A stretch of DNA of 64,000 bases. It comes from Bacteroidales bacterium (GTDB lineage Bacteria > Bacteroidota > Bacteroidia > Bacteroidales > UBA932). This document shows, piece after piece, positions 7,352 through 16,790 of the stretch. Positions within the stretch are counted from its first letter, which is position 1; each line of letters opens with the position of its first letter. The translations under genes were made by a program, and so were the position numbers. The DNA lies in NCBI GenBank assembly GCA_023667095.1, contig JAMPAT010000006.1, forward strand, positions 1 to 64,000, given 5' to 3'. The notes under the pieces were generated by a model. It made no database searches and had not been told where the DNA came from. It saw only the letters and a program-made list of their open reading frames with translations.

Positions 7352-8656
7352 ATGAAAATGGTACGTAATCCGGAAATACAGTTTGCAGATGCAGGGCAGA
7401 TAAAGGCCTTCCAGGAAGAACGCCTTGCGGAGACGTTGGAATACCTTGCCTCCAGTTCGAGATTCTATCAGAGAATGTTCTCGGACAACGGGATTGACAT
7501 CTCCTCTATAAAGACTATTGAGGATCTCAGTGCTGTTCCGCTGACATCCAAGGATGACCTGCAGAAATTCAACGATGATTTCATCTGCGTACCGAAAGAT
7601 GATATAGTTGACTATGTCACAACTTCCGGCACTCTCGGTGACCCGGTTACATTTGCCGTCACCTCTGCTGACCTTGACCGGCTTGCATACAATGAATGGC
7701 TTTCGTTCCGTACTGCAGGATGCACAAAATCAGACATTCTGCAGCTCATGACAACGCTTGACAGGCGGTTCATGGCCGGAATGGCATATTTCCTAGGGGC
7801 AAAGGAACTTGGGATGGGAGTGATACGTGTCGGAAACGGAATCCCTGAACTCCAATGGGATACGATACGGCGTGTGGAACCTACATGCGGTATGGTTGTA
7901 CCGTCTTTCCTGCTGAAGCTGGTTGACTATGCACGCAGGAACGGGATTGACTACCATTCATGCTCAATCCGTAAATGTGTATGTATAGGTGAAGCCCTGA
8001 GAACTCCGGACACATTCGAACTGAGTACATTGGGACAGAGAATACATGAGGCCTGGCCTGAACTTGAACTCTATTCTACGTACGCTTCGACAGAGATGCA
8101 GGCTTCATTTACAGAATGCGCCTTCCATAATGGAGGCCATATTCCGGTGGACCTTATCATTGTGGAGCTGCTTGACGAGAACGGGCAGCCTGTCCCTGAC
8201 GGGGTGGCGGGTGAGGTCACTATAACGACCCTCGGTGTGGAAGGAATGCCGCTTCTGCGTTTCAGGACAGGTGATATCTGCATCCGCTACAATGAGCCTT
8301 GCGGCTGCGGACGCAATTCGGCAAGGCTGAGTTCGGTGATAGGGCGCAAGAGCCAGATGATAAAGTTCAAGGGTACGACAATATATCCGCCTGCCCTGTT
8401 TGATGTTCTTGACAATCTTCCGGAAATTGCCAACTATATTGTTGAGGTCTATACGAATGACCTTGGCACAGATGAGGTGCTTGTCCGTGTCGGTGCCTCG
8501 GACCACAGCGATGCCTTTGAGAAAAATATCAAGGATATGTTCCGCTCCCGTGTAAGGGTCGCTCCGTCAATCAGCTTTGAGCCGGTGGAATATATCGCGA
8601 AACTGCAGATGCCTCCGATGTCACGCAAAGTCATCAAGTTCATAGACCGGAGATAG
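7352..8656 (+). CDS. AMP-forming acyl/aryl-CoA ligase (phenylacetate-CoA ligase-like)
   Basis: This 434-residue protein belongs to the PaaK-like branch of the adenylate-forming superfamily. The nucleotide loop is TTSGTLGDPVTF (about residues 89-100). The acyl-adenylate motif region is YSTYASTEMQASF, followed by RFRTGDICIRY. The C-terminal subdomain carries GRKSQMIKFKGTTIYP, and the lysine near the end (MPPMSRKVIKF) fits the catalytic lysine. Such ligases activate an aromatic or acyl starter in aryl-polyene and dialkylresorcinol pathways; the substrate here is unknown. It starts 33 bases after the exporter gene, is the last gene of the cassette, and is followed by a strong terminator. Confidence 0.8.
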   Translation: MKMVRNPEIQFADAGQIKAFQEERLAETLEYLASSSRFYQRMFSDNGIDISSIKTIEDLSAVPLTSKDDLQKFNDDFICVPKDDIVDYVTTSGTLGDPVTFAVTSADLDRLAYNEWLSFRTAGCTKSDILQLMTTLDRRFMAGMAYFLGAKELGMGVIRVGNGIPELQWDTIRRVEPTCGMVVPSFLLKLVDYARRNGIDYHSCSIRKCVCIGEALRTPDTFELSTLGQRIHEAWPELELYSTYASTEMQASFTECAFHNGGHIPVDLIIVELLDENGQPVPDGVAGEVTITTLGVEGMPLLRFRTGDICIRYNEPCGCGRNSARLSSVIGRKSQMIKFKGTTIYPPALFDVLDNLPEIANYIVEVYTNDLGTDEVLVRVGASDHSDAFEKNIKDMFRSRVRVAPSISFEPVEYIAKLQMPPMSRKVIKFIDRR

Positions 8657-8682
8657 CGGTTTGTTAGCTCCGATAGATAAGC

Positions 8683-8722
8683 ACCGGTGTACAAAGAATT
8701 TCCCGTTTCTTTGTACACCGGT
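8683..8722. terminator. Perfect bidirectional terminator
   Basis: ACCGGTGTACAAAGAA (8683-8698) and its exact reverse complement (8707-8722) form a 16-bp stem with an 8-base loop. It sits between the converging ligase gene (+) and esterase gene (-). Nothing else is visible in 8657-8778. Confidence 0.8.
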
Positions 8723-8778
8723 TGTCATTTCAACCTGTTTTGCCAGTTTACAGGTACCTTTTTGCCAGAAAAACGCAT

Positions 8779-9747
8779 TTATTTGCCATACAGCTCCTTG
8801 CGTGACTGTGAGCCTTTGCCCTTTTCGAGACGCGGATCATCCACGATGATGTCCACAATGGATTTCTCGTCCTTCATCACATTGTTCTCGATGAACCGGA
8901 ACTGTGTGTCGGTGGTGATTTCCATGAAGCCGGCGACCTCATGTCCATGGTCAAGGAAGCGGATGATGTTGTAGTTGTAGCCGAATTTAGCGAATCTTCT
9001 GGCAATCTTCTCTGAACCGTAGAACCCAATGTTGAAAAATGTTATCTGCTTGTAATTTACCAGTTTGTCCGCAGTGCCATGGAACAATGCCGTCGGGCAT
9101 GGCGTCTCGTCATATTTGAGCTTTCCGTCCCTTGACAGGATTCCTCCTGAAAAGGACATCACACCTGCATATCTGAATCCTTCCGGCATTGATGAGGCAT
9201 ATTCTGTCCTGTTGCATAGCTCGTATTCTGCCTGGAGCACTGTGATGGCTCCTGCAGATGAACCGCAGATTACAATGCTGTCAGGATCTATTCCCAAGGC
9301 ATCAGCGTTGTCTATCATGTACATGGTTGCACTGTATAGATCCTCCACCGCAAGGTGAATCGCATTGTCAAGCGCATTTACCTGCGCCAGCCCGACAGAG
9401 GTGGAGCCTTTAAGCCCGAGCCTGTAGTCAATTGCAATTACCCTGTAGCCATTCTCTGTCATCTTCCTGTACCATGGAAGGTAGTCAGGATCGTCCCTGC
9501 GTCCACCAATGAAGCCACCTCCGAACATGAACAATATTGCAGGCTTCACTTTCCCTTCAAATGTCGTCTGGCTCCCTTTTGCAGGCTCGTAGACATCCAT
9601 GAACAGTTCGCATGTATCCCTCTGTGCAAACATATATGTTGCATCAGGAAGTACCGGCTCTATGGGAGCCTGCACAGTTGTGCTGTCCTGTGCCTTGCAG
9701 ACCATTGCTGCAAGCACTGCCATTATTGCCAATATGGTCTTTTTCAT
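8779..9747 (-). CDS. Secreted alpha/beta-hydrolase (esterase/lipase, BD-FAE-like)
   Basis: The protein has 322 residues with a signal peptide (MKKTILAIMAVLAAMVCKAQ). Visible features are an oxyanion-region motif FMFGGGFIGG, a nucleophile elbow CGSSAGA, an acid residue in FHGTADKLV, and a histidine in LDHGHEVAG. Together these give a complete Ser-Asp-His triad of the carboxylesterase/acetylxylan-esterase type. It probably removes acyl groups from a small or carbohydrate substrate in the periplasm; the true substrate is unknown. It is read convergently to the lipid cassette and lies 11 bases downstream of the permease gene on the same strand, so the two may share a transcript. The length is normal and no key residue is missing. 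Confidence 0.75.
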   Translation of the reverse strand: MKKTILAIMAVLAAMVCKAQDSTTVQAPIEPVLPDATYMFAQRDTCELFMDVYEPAKGSQTTFEGKVKPAILFMFGGGFIGGRRDDPDYLPWYRKMTENGYRVIAIDYRLGLKGSTSVGLAQVNALDNAIHLAVEDLYSATMYMIDNADALGIDPDSIVICGSSAGAITVLQAEYELCNRTEYASSMPEGFRYAGVMSFSGGILSRDGKLKYDETPCPTALFHGTADKLVNYKQITFFNIGFYGSEKIARRFAKFGYNYNIIRFLDHGHEVAGFMEITTDTQFRFIENNVMKDEKSIVDIIVDDPRLEKGKGSQSRKELYGK

Positions 9748-9758
9748 ATCTTGCTGAA

Positions 9759-10925
9759 TTAATTGTTCTTCGTCGCCTGTGTCCCGGTCTCTTCCGGTAT
9801 GAGCTTGCGTATGAACTTGAATCTCCTGAAGAATTTTCCGCAGATGACCCTTATTACTGTATATGACGGGATTGCAACCAGCATCCCTATAATTCCCCCG
9901 ATGTGCCCGGCCATGAGCAGGACAATGAAAATTTCAAGAGGATGCGCCTTTATGCTGCTTGAATAGATAATCGGCTGGAAAAGGAAATTGTCGACCATCT
10001 GTGTTACGCAGAATATCGCGGCTACAATCAGGAGGAACACCCAGAAGCTCACGTTCAGCCCAAGCCCGGCCGCGCAAAAATATTTCATCACTATCGCAAG
10101 TGCAGTCCCTATTACGCCTCCTGTAAGCGGGCCTACGTACGGGATGATGTTCAGCATGCCCGTTATCACAGCGATTCCTATGGACGCATTGAACCCCATC
10201 CTTGCTATCAGCAGCAGCCCGAGGAAATTCAGGGTGGCCACTCCTGCCACCTCTGTAAGCAGCCCGAGGAAATATCTGCGCAGCAGATGCTGTATATCCT
10301 TCATCGCGTCCATCACATTGGTCTCATGCCTGTCCGGAACGACTGAAGTTATGATTTTTGTGAAAAGCCCCTCATCCTTGAAGAAGAAGAACGATATGAA
10401 CACAACCGAGAATATGCCGATTCCAAGGCTTGTAAGGAACGAGGTGACTGAGCCGAGGAATGTAGAAAGCATCGACAGATTCAGTATCTTCTGCAGCCTT
10501 TCGACCACAAACAGCTCAATCCTGAAATCGTTCCCGAGGTTAGGGAACCTGGAGATGAGGAAGTCATTGAAATTCTGCAGCGGGACAGATATTGACTTCA
10601 CCGTATCCCCGACATTTGCCATCGAGATGTCGCTTATCACACTTGTCACGATTGGGAAGAGCATTGTCACGACCAGGAATATGACAATGAATATCAGCAG
10701 TATGGACATTATGGCGCACAGCCATGCCGGAAGCCTGTGCTTCCCGATCCGTATCTTGCCGAAAATGTCCATCAGCGGCTGGCCGATGAGCGAAAGCACG
10801 CCTGCTATCAGGATATATACTATAACGCTGCGGAAAGTCCAGCACAAAGCACCGATCACTACAGCGAGTACCCCGTATATTATGTATCTTGCCAGGGTGT
10901 CGATTGTACGTTCCTTGTTCTCCAT
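9759..10925 (-). CDS. AI-2E family transporter (PerM/TqsA-like permease)
   Basis: This 388-residue integral membrane protein has about eight hydrophobic segments in the AI-2E/PerM arrangement. Two helices come first, a soluble stretch follows (about residues 90-165), then SLGIGIFSVVFISFFFFKDE, and finally the conserved end with NIIPYVGPLTGGVIG and VDNFLFQPIIYSSSIKAHPL. Members export small solutes; E. coli TqsA affects autoinducer-2 export, and others act as ion exporters. The substrate cannot be read from sequence. It lies 32 bases downstream of the HAD phosphatase gene and just upstream of the esterase gene, probably in one operon. Confidence 0.8.
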   Translation of the reverse strand: MENKERTIDTLARYIIYGVLAVVIGALCWTFRSVIVYILIAGVLSLIGQPLMDIFGKIRIGKHRLPAWLCAIMSILLIFIVIFLVVTMLFPIVTSVISDISMANVGDTVKSISVPLQNFNDFLISRFPNLGNDFRIELFVVERLQKILNLSMLSTFLGSVTSFLTSLGIGIFSVVFISFFFFKDEGLFTKIITSVVPDRHETNVMDAMKDIQHLLRRYFLGLLTEVAGVATLNFLGLLLIARMGFNASIGIAVITGMLNIIPYVGPLTGGVIGTALAIVMKYFCAAGLGLNVSFWVFLLIVAAIFCVTQMVDNFLFQPIIYSSSIKAHPLEIFIVLLMAGHIGGIIGMLVAIPSYTVIRVICGKFFRRFKFIRKLIPEETGTQATKNN

Positions 10926-10957
10926 ATATGTTGTCTTGAAATTTTAGCGGTTCCGGC

Positions 10958-11614
10958 CTATGCAAGAATGATTCCGCACAGTTCTTCCGGTGAGTCTGCC
11001 AGTTTCCACGGGCTGTATGCGGCAAGTTCCTCCCTTGAACGGAAACCCCAGGTCACACCTGCTGTACGGACCCCGGCATTCAGCCCCGTCTCCATGTCCA
11101 CATTTGAGTCTCCTGCATACACTACCTCGTCCTTTGAGTCAACTCCTGCAAAGTCCATAATCTCCATGATAATCCCCGGATCCGGCTTTATGGGGTGCCC
11201 CTCACGCTGTCCGAGGACCTTTATGAACCCGCAGTCACCGAAATATCCGGAGACAACGCTTTCAGCTCCCTCCTGATATTTGTTTGATGCCACGGCAATC
11301 ATTACACCGGCATCTGACAGCTTTCTGAGCATCTCAGGGATGCCATCGTATGGACGTGTCATGTCGCATTTGTGTGCATCATAGTATGGTATGAATATGT
11401 CTGCCATCTTCCTGACATCCTCATCGGTCCTGTGGCCTTCCGGGAGTGCTCCGCGGAACAGGTTGTATATCCCGCGGCCTACCAATGTATTGTATTCGCA
11501 GACACCTCTTTCAGGGTATCCGCACACCTTCAGCGCATGGTTGCATGCTGCTGCCAGGTCGTCAATGGTATTCAGCAATGTGCCGTCAAGGTCAAATATT
11601 GCAAGTTTTGTCAT
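10958..11614 (-). CDS. gph: HAD-superfamily phosphatase, phosphoglycolate-phosphatase-like
   Basis: The protein has 218 residues with all four HAD motifs. Motif I is FDLDGTLLNT (nucleophile and acid/base aspartates), motif II is the VASN segment, motif III is the lysine in HPIKPDP, and motif IV is VVYAGDSNVDMETG. The helical cap after motif I (AACNHALKVCGYPERG) fits the Gph/PGMB group. The likely reaction is dephosphorylation of 2-phosphoglycolate or a similar small phosphoester in the cytoplasm. HAD substrate range is broad, so the symbol is tentative. It heads the minus-strand run with the permease and esterase. A divergent small ORF starts 81 bases away. Confidence 0.75.
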   Translation of the reverse strand: MTKLAIFDLDGTLLNTIDDLAAACNHALKVCGYPERGVCEYNTLVGRGIYNLFRGALPEGHRTDEDVRKMADIFIPYYDAHKCDMTRPYDGIPEMLRKLSDAGVMIAVASNKYQEGAESVVSGYFGDCGFIKVLGQREGHPIKPDPGIIMEIMDFAGVDSKDEVVYAGDSNVDMETGLNAGVRTAGVTWGFRSREELAAYSPWKLADSPEELCGIILA

Positions 11615-11659
11615 TATAAAAAAATTATGCTTGTGCTACGGTTTGGCACAAGTTGGGCC

Positions 11660-11667
11660 TATCTTTG
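11660..11667 (+). promoter_or_regulatory. Candidate -7 box upstream of a small ORF
   Basis: TATCTTTG is a perfect -7 match. TTTG at 11642-11645 is only 14 bases upstream, shorter than the usual 19, so the -33 is doubtful. The ATG of the 41-codon ORF follows 28 bases downstream. Confidence 0.45.
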
Positions 11668-11695
11668 TACCAGCAAACAATAAAAACAAAATGTC

Positions 11696-11821
11696 ATGAA
11701 AAATACAGACTTTACACTCGAATCAATCAGTTCAATGATATCTTCTGAATCTTCACTGCATGAGCTTCTTGACATGATAAGTGACATGGACCTCGAAATC
11801 CAGGATATCAGGATTGCATAG
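11696..11821 (+). CDS. Putative 41-residue acidic small protein
   Basis: An ATG at 11696 opens a 41-codon frame ending in TAG at 11819-11821. The peptide begins MKNTDFTLESISS and continues with serine, then acidic and hydrophobic residues (LLDMISDMDLEIQDI). It has no signal peptide, no membrane helix and no family I recognise. A good -7 box lies upstream with an AT-rich leader typical of this phylum. Its last 14 bases overlap the 3' end of the convergent clp gene. It could be a genuine small protein, the leader of an RNA, or a chance frame; lack of a clear ribosome site lowers confidence. A link to the neighbouring Clp ATPase is speculation from position only. Confidence 0.35.
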   Translation: MKNTDFTLESISSMISSESSLHELLDMISDMDLEIQDIRIA

Positions 11822-14126
11822 TGACTTCTGTCTCCTGCCTGTCAGATGACAGTCCTACCCTTATCGTGCCGTTTCCTCCGTCCGCACCCGAAATCATTCT
11901 CTGCATTATGATGAATTCAGAGACGGGGTCCTCAATATATCTCTGGACAGCCCTCTTGAGCGGACGTGCACCGAACTTGGGGTCATAGCCGGAATCTGCC
12001 ACCAGCCTTTTGGCCGCCGGGGTGACATTGAGCCTGTAGCCTGTCGAAGAGACCCTCTGCCGCAGGTCTTTCAACTCGATGTCGATTATTTTGCCGATGT
12101 CCTCGCGCTCAAGCGGGGAGAAGAACACCTGTTCGTCAATCCTGTTGACAAATTCAGGCGGAAACACTTTCTTTACCGCCTTTTCAAGGATGGATTTCCT
12201 GTTCAGGTTCACGTCCCTTCCTGCCGTGGTGAATCCGACTCCGTTGCCGTATTCCTCAATCTCGCGGCTGCCGACATTCGATGTCATTATCAGTATTGTG
12301 TTGCGGAAACTTACCGCGCGTCCGTTGCTGTCTGTCAGCCTGCCCTCGTCCATCACCTGCAGCAGCAGATTGAAAATGTCCGGATGCGCCTTCTCAATCT
12401 CGTCAAGCAGGACAACGCTGTAGGGCTTTCTCCTGACCCTCTCGCTCAGCTGTCCTCCATCCTCGAAACCGACATATCCCGGAGGTGCGCCGATCAGCCT
12501 TGAAACTGTGAATTTCTCCATATATTCACTCATGTCGATGCGTATCATGTTGTCCTGTGAGTCGAACAGGTATTCCGCAAGCGACTTTGCCAGCTGGGTC
12601 TTCCCGACACCGGTAGGTCCGAAGAAGAGGAATGTCCCGATTGGCCTGTCAGGGCTCTTGATTCCCGCCCTGTTCCTCATAATCGCCCTTACAACCTTGT
12701 CAATGGCCCCGTCCTGGCCGATTATCCTTGCGCTCAGCCTCTCCTTCATCTTCATTATCCGGCTTCCTTCAGACTCGGCAACCTTGCCAACCGGTATCCC
12801 TGTCATCCGGGAAATGACCGCGGCAATGTCGTCAGCAGTGATTTCTGCCGGCCTTTTGCCGTTTCTGCTGCGCAGATGTACCATTGAACCTGCTTCATCC
12901 ATGGCATCAATGGCCTTGTCCGGGAGGAAACGGTCAGCTATATATCTTTCGGACAGCCTTACACAGGCCTCGATGGCTTCATCTGTATATATCACATTGT
13001 GATGCTCCTGGTAGTTGTCCTTTATTTTCCCGAGTATCGATATGGTGTGGCTGTATCCGGAAGGTGCCACGACAATTTTCTGGAATCTCCTGTCAAGTGC
13101 ACCGTCCTTCTCAACTATCTTAGTGAATTCATCCGAGGTTGTCGCACCGATGCACTGTATCTCGCCGCGTGCCAGGGCCGGTTTCATCATATTGGCTGCG
13201 TCAAGGCTGCCGGAAGAGCCTCCTGCACCTACGATTGTATGGAATTCATCTATGAACAGTATCACGTCCGGATGCTGTGCAAGCTCATGTATGATTGATT
13301 TAAGCCTTTTCTCGAAATCACCTCTGTATTTTGTGCCTGCTACCACTGAAGCTATGTCAAGAGACATTATTCTCTTGCCCTGCAGTGCATGCGGAGCCTC
13401 TCCCGAGGCAATCTTCAGCGCGATTCCCTCTACAATCGCAGATTTACCGACACCCGGGTCCCCGACCAGCATCGGGTTGTTCTTCTTCCTGCGTCCGAGA
13501 ATCTGTATGACCCTTTCGGTCTCGTCCTCGCGTCCCACGACCGGGTCAAGCCGGCCTGAGGCAGCGGCGGCAGTTATGTCGTAGCAGAATTCTTCAAGCG
13601 GTGAGGGCTGTGCCTGCTGGGAGGCTGTCTCTTCTGCCTCTTCATGGGTATACGCGCTGTCAGCCTCCTCTTCGCTTCCCGATGCCGCCATCCCGTTCCT
13701 GTCCATATATGAAGAAACACGTCCGTAGTCTATCCCGGTGTCCCTCAGGTAGCTTACCCCATAGCCGGATGTGTTCCTGAGCAGGGCAAGCAGCAGGTGC
13801 TGGGAAGAAGCTTCCGGGCTTAGCAGCCTTGTGGCCTCCAGGACGGTGAGGCTCAGTACATTCTGTGCCCCACGCGAGAATGTTATATGCTCCATTTCGG
13901 AGTAGGGGATATTCTCGTTTGTAAATATCTTGCTGTCTATGAATTGCTTGAATTCAGCTGTGTCTGCCTCCAGCCCCTTCAGTATGTCAAAGGCCGTGTT
14001 TTCCCCGTGCCTGAGGATTCCGAGGAACAGGTGGTCCGGTGCTATCCCGTAGCAGCCGGTACGCATGGCCTCATGCCTTGCGTAGTTGATTATTGCATTG
14101 AGTTCTCCTGATATCTTAATTTCCAT
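11808..14126 (-). CDS. clpA: Clp ATPase (ClpA/ClpC type) lacking the middle domain
   Basis: The protein has 772 residues. Residues 1-145 are a Clp N-terminal repeat domain. AAA-1 has Walker A GDPGVGKSA and Walker B VILFIDEFHTIVGAG; AAA-2 has GPTGVGKTQ and SVVLLDEIEKAHPD. The short segment between DEAGSMVHLRSRNGK and AVISRMTGIPVGKV shows that the coiled-coil M-domain found in ClpC and ClpB is absent, giving a ClpA-like layout. A VGF loop (residues GNGVGFTT) fits the ClpP-docking tripeptide, so the protein probably unfolds substrates for ClpP. The adaptor (ClpS-like) is not nearby. It diverges from gyrA, with 94 bases shared between the two starts. Confidence 0.85.
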   Translation of the reverse strand: MEIKISGELNAIINYARHEAMRTGCYGIAPDHLFLGILRHGENTAFDILKGLEADTAEFKQFIDSKIFTNENIPYSEMEHITFSRGAQNVLSLTVLEATRLLSPEASSQHLLLALLRNTSGYGVSYLRDTGIDYGRVSSYMDRNGMAASGSEEEADSAYTHEEAEETASQQAQPSPLEEFCYDITAAAASGRLDPVVGREDETERVIQILGRRKKNNPMLVGDPGVGKSAIVEGIALKIASGEAPHALQGKRIMSLDIASVVAGTKYRGDFEKRLKSIIHELAQHPDVILFIDEFHTIVGAGGSSGSLDAANMMKPALARGEIQCIGATTSDEFTKIVEKDGALDRRFQKIVVAPSGYSHTISILGKIKDNYQEHHNVIYTDEAIEACVRLSERYIADRFLPDKAIDAMDEAGSMVHLRSRNGKRPAEITADDIAAVISRMTGIPVGKVAESEGSRIMKMKERLSARIIGQDGAIDKVVRAIMRNRAGIKSPDRPIGTFLFFGPTGVGKTQLAKSLAEYLFDSQDNMIRIDMSEYMEKFTVSRLIGAPPGYVGFEDGGQLSERVRRKPYSVVLLDEIEKAHPDIFNLLLQVMDEGRLTDSNGRAVSFRNTILIMTSNVGSREIEEYGNGVGFTTAGRDVNLNRKSILEKAVKKVFPPEFVNRIDEQVFFSPLEREDIGKIIDIELKDLRQRVSSTGYRLNVTPAAKRLVADSGYDPKFGARPLKRAVQRYIEDPVSEFIIMQRMISGADGGNGTIRVGLSSDRQETEVTMQS

Positions 14127-14174
14127 AAATTTAAAACAGCTTCCAAAACTGCGCTAAAGTACGAATTTTTTTTG

Positions 14175-14182
14175 TACCTTTG
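14175..14182 (+). promoter_or_regulatory. -7 box of the gyrA promoter
   Basis: TACCTTTG matches the -7 consensus 39 bases before gyrA. No convincing TTTG is seen 19-21 bases upstream. Confidence 0.5.
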
Positions 14183-14220
14183 CAAAGTATGTGCATATAA
14201 AATAAAGGAAAAGAATATAT

Positions 14221-16764
14221 ATGGAAAACGAGGAAATAACAGGTAAGATTGAACAGGTCAATATAGACCAGCAGATGAGAAATGCGTATATTGACTACTC
14301 GATGTCCGTTATTGTCTCCAGGGCTCTTCCTGATGTAAGGGACGGCATGAAGCCGGTCCACAGGAGGGTGCTTTTCGGAATGGACGGGCTTGGACTCAGC
14401 TATACCGGACAGACAAAGAAGTCGGCCAGGATCGTAGGTGAGGTGCTCGGTAAGTTCCACCCGCATGGAGACTCAAGCGTCTATGACGCGATGGCCAGGA
14501 TGGCCCAGAGCTGGAGCCTCAGGTATCCGCTCGTGAAAGGACAGGGTAACTTCGGTTCAATGGATGGTGACCCGGTGGCGGCGATGCGTTACACAGAGGC
14601 CAAGATGGAAAAGATTACAGAGGAAGTCCTTGCTGACCTCGACAAGGATACGGTTGATTTCCAGAACAACTTCGATGACTCGCTCCAGGAGCCTACGGTG
14701 CTTCCTGCAAAGGTTCCGCTGCTTCTTCTGAACGGTTCTTCGGGAATTGCAGTCGGAATGGCGACAAACATGGCTCCGCACAATCTCAGAGAATGCTGTG
14801 ATGCAATCTGTGCCTACATCGACAATCCGGAGATTACTGTAGATGAACTTATGCATCATATCCAGGGACCTGATTTCCCGACAGGCGGCATAATCCAGGG
14901 ACGCCAGGGCATAAAGGATGCATTCGAGACCGGACGCGGACGTATCGTGATACGATCAAAGACAGATATTGAGGTGAGTGATTCTGGCCGTGAGACCATT
15001 GTTGTCACCGAGATTCCTTACATGGTCAACAAGAGGGAGATGATCGAGAAGATTGCAGAACTTGTCGAGAACAAGAGGATTGACGGAATCTCCTATATAA
15101 ACGACGAGTCGTCCCGTCAGGGAATAAGGGTGGTGATAAGGCTACAGAAGGGTGCAAACTCAAATGTGGTCCTTAACACGCTTTTCAAATATACACCTCT
15201 CCAGTCAAGTTTCTCTGTCAATAACGTGGCCCTCGTGGACGGACGCCCGAGGACTCTCAGCCTGAAGGAGCTTATCAAATATTTTGTAAAGCACAGGCAT
15301 GATGTCGTTGTCCGCAGGACAAGATTCGACCTTGAAAAGGCGCAGAAGAGGGCGCATATCCTCGAGGGACTTCTGAAGGCTCTTGATGTAATCGACCAGA
15401 TTATCAATATTATCCGTTCTTCAAAGACTGTCGATGAGGCCAAGAATGAACTGATTTCAACATTTGATTTCTCCGATGCGCAGGCTACTGCCATCGTGGA
15501 GATGAGGCTCCGCCAGCTTACAGGACTGGAGCGTGAGAAACTGCAGGCAGAATATGACGAGCTGATGAAGTTCATCACATACTGCAACGAGGTGCTTGCA
15601 AGCTACGACAAGCAGATGGAGATAGTAAAGCAGGAGACAATGGAGATGAAGGACAAGTTCGGCGACGAAAGGAGGACTGCAATCGCATTGTCAGCAGAGG
15701 AATTCAATCCTGAGGACTTCTATCCGGATGAGGATGTCGTAATCACAATCTCTCACCTTGGATATATCAAGCGTACTTCACTCACAGAATACCGTACCCA
15801 GAACAGGGGAGGAGTCGGAATCAAGGGCAGCGCGACAAGGGATGCCGATTTCATTGAGCATATCTATGTGGCCAATATGCACAGTACGCTTCTGCTTTTC
15901 ACAAAGAGCGGAAGATGCTTCTGGCTCAAGGTCTACGAAATTCCGGAAGGCTCACGTGCATCAAAGGGGCGTGCCATCCAGAATGTCCTCAACATAGACC
16001 AGGAGGATTGCGTAAAGGCATATATAAATGTACGTAATCTCAAGGATGAGGAATATGTAAACAACAATTATATAGTACTCGCAACAAAGAAGGGAGTAAT
16101 CAAGAAGACATTGCTCGAGGCGTATTCAAGGCCGAGGGCCAACGGTGTAAATGCAATCACTGTCAGGGACGGGGACGAGCTCCTGGAGGCTGCAATCACA
16201 AACGGAAACTGCCATATACTGCTCGCAGGAAGGAACGGACGCTGCTGCCGCTTCGAGGAGACTGATGCAAGGCCTCTTGGACGTACTGCATCAGGTGTAC
16301 GCGGCATCAATATCGAAGAAAGCGATGAGGTTGTAGGAATGGTATGCTATGACCCTACAGCTGAGGACAAGGATGCACATACAATCCTTGTAGTGAGCGA
16401 AAATGGCTATGGAAAGCGTTCAGACTATGAAGAATACAGGATTACCAACCGTGGTGGAAAGGGAGTCAAGACCCTGAACATCACTGAAAAGACCGGTAAC
16501 CTTGTTGCAATCAAGGATGTAACGGACGAGAACGACCTGATGATCATCAACCGTTCAGGAATTACAATCAGGATGTCTGTGGAGGATATCAGGGTTGCAG
16601 GAAGGGCTACACAGGGTGTCCGCCTGATAAACCTTAGGGAAGGAGACTCGATTGCTGCTGTTTCTGTCGTTGCACATGGTGACAATGATTCAGAGCCTAC
16701 GGCTGTACCTGACGGGACACCTATGCCGGACGACACAAATGCAGCAGCAACTGATGAACAATAA
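14221..16764 (+). CDS. gyrA: DNA gyrase subunit A
   Basis: The protein has 847 residues and is full length. It cuts and rejoins DNA during negative supercoiling, as an A2B2 complex with GyrB. The breakage-reunion domain shows [20 protein letters not shown] and the catalytic tyrosine in AMRYTEAKM (Tyr124). The quinolone-determining region reads [10 protein letters not shown], with serine (Ser85) and aspartate (Asp89) at the positions equivalent to E. coli 83 and 87, so neither common resistance change is present. The C-terminal pinwheel has repeated blades such as NRGGVGIKG, and its GyrA-box-like repeats include [10 protein letters not shown]. The short acidic/Thr-Ala tail is ordinary. A TPR gene follows 26 bases later. 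Confidence 0.97.
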   Translation: MENEEITGKIEQVNIDQQMRNAYIDYSMSVIVSRALPDVRDGMKPVHRRVLFGMDGLGLSYTGQTKKSARIVGEVLGKFHPHGDSSVYDAMARMAQSWSLRYPLVKGQGNFGSMDGDPVAAMRYTEAKMEKITEEVLADLDKDTVDFQNNFDDSLQEPTVLPAKVPLLLLNGSSGIAVGMATNMAPHNLRECCDAICAYIDNPEITVDELMHHIQGPDFPTGGIIQGRQGIKDAFETGRGRIVIRSKTDIEVSDSGRETIVVTEIPYMVNKREMIEKIAELVENKRIDGISYINDESSRQGIRVVIRLQKGANSNVVLNTLFKYTPLQSSFSVNNVALVDGRPRTLSLKELIKYFVKHRHDVVVRRTRFDLEKAQKRAHILEGLLKALDVIDQIINIIRSSKTVDEAKNELISTFDFSDAQATAIVEMRLRQLTGLEREKLQAEYDELMKFITYCNEVLASYDKQMEIVKQETMEMKDKFGDERRTAIALSAEEFNPEDFYPDEDVVITISHLGYIKRTSLTEYRTQNRGGVGIKGSATRDADFIEHIYVANMHSTLLLFTKSGRCFWLKVYEIPEGSRASKGRAIQNVLNIDQEDCVKAYINVRNLKDEEYVNNNYIVLATKKGVIKKTLLEAYSRPRANGVNAITVRDGDELLEAAITNGNCHILLAGRNGRCCRFEETDARPLGRTASGVRGINIEESDEVVGMVCYDPTAEDKDAHTILVVSENGYGKRSDYEEYRITNRGGKGVKTLNITEKTGNLVAIKDVTDENDLMIINRSGITIRMSVEDIRVAGRATQGVRLINLREGDSIAAVSVVAHGDNDSEPTAVPDGTPMPDDTNAAATDEQ

Positions 16765-16790
16765 CACAAACATTAATTAGAATAGTTATC

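Noticed and set aside
9988..10947. 319-codon plus-strand open frame opposite the AI-2E permease gene
   Set aside because: It is antisense to a clear membrane protein, low in complexity (Ser, Thr, Met, Pro rich) and has no family features. It is a reading-frame shadow.
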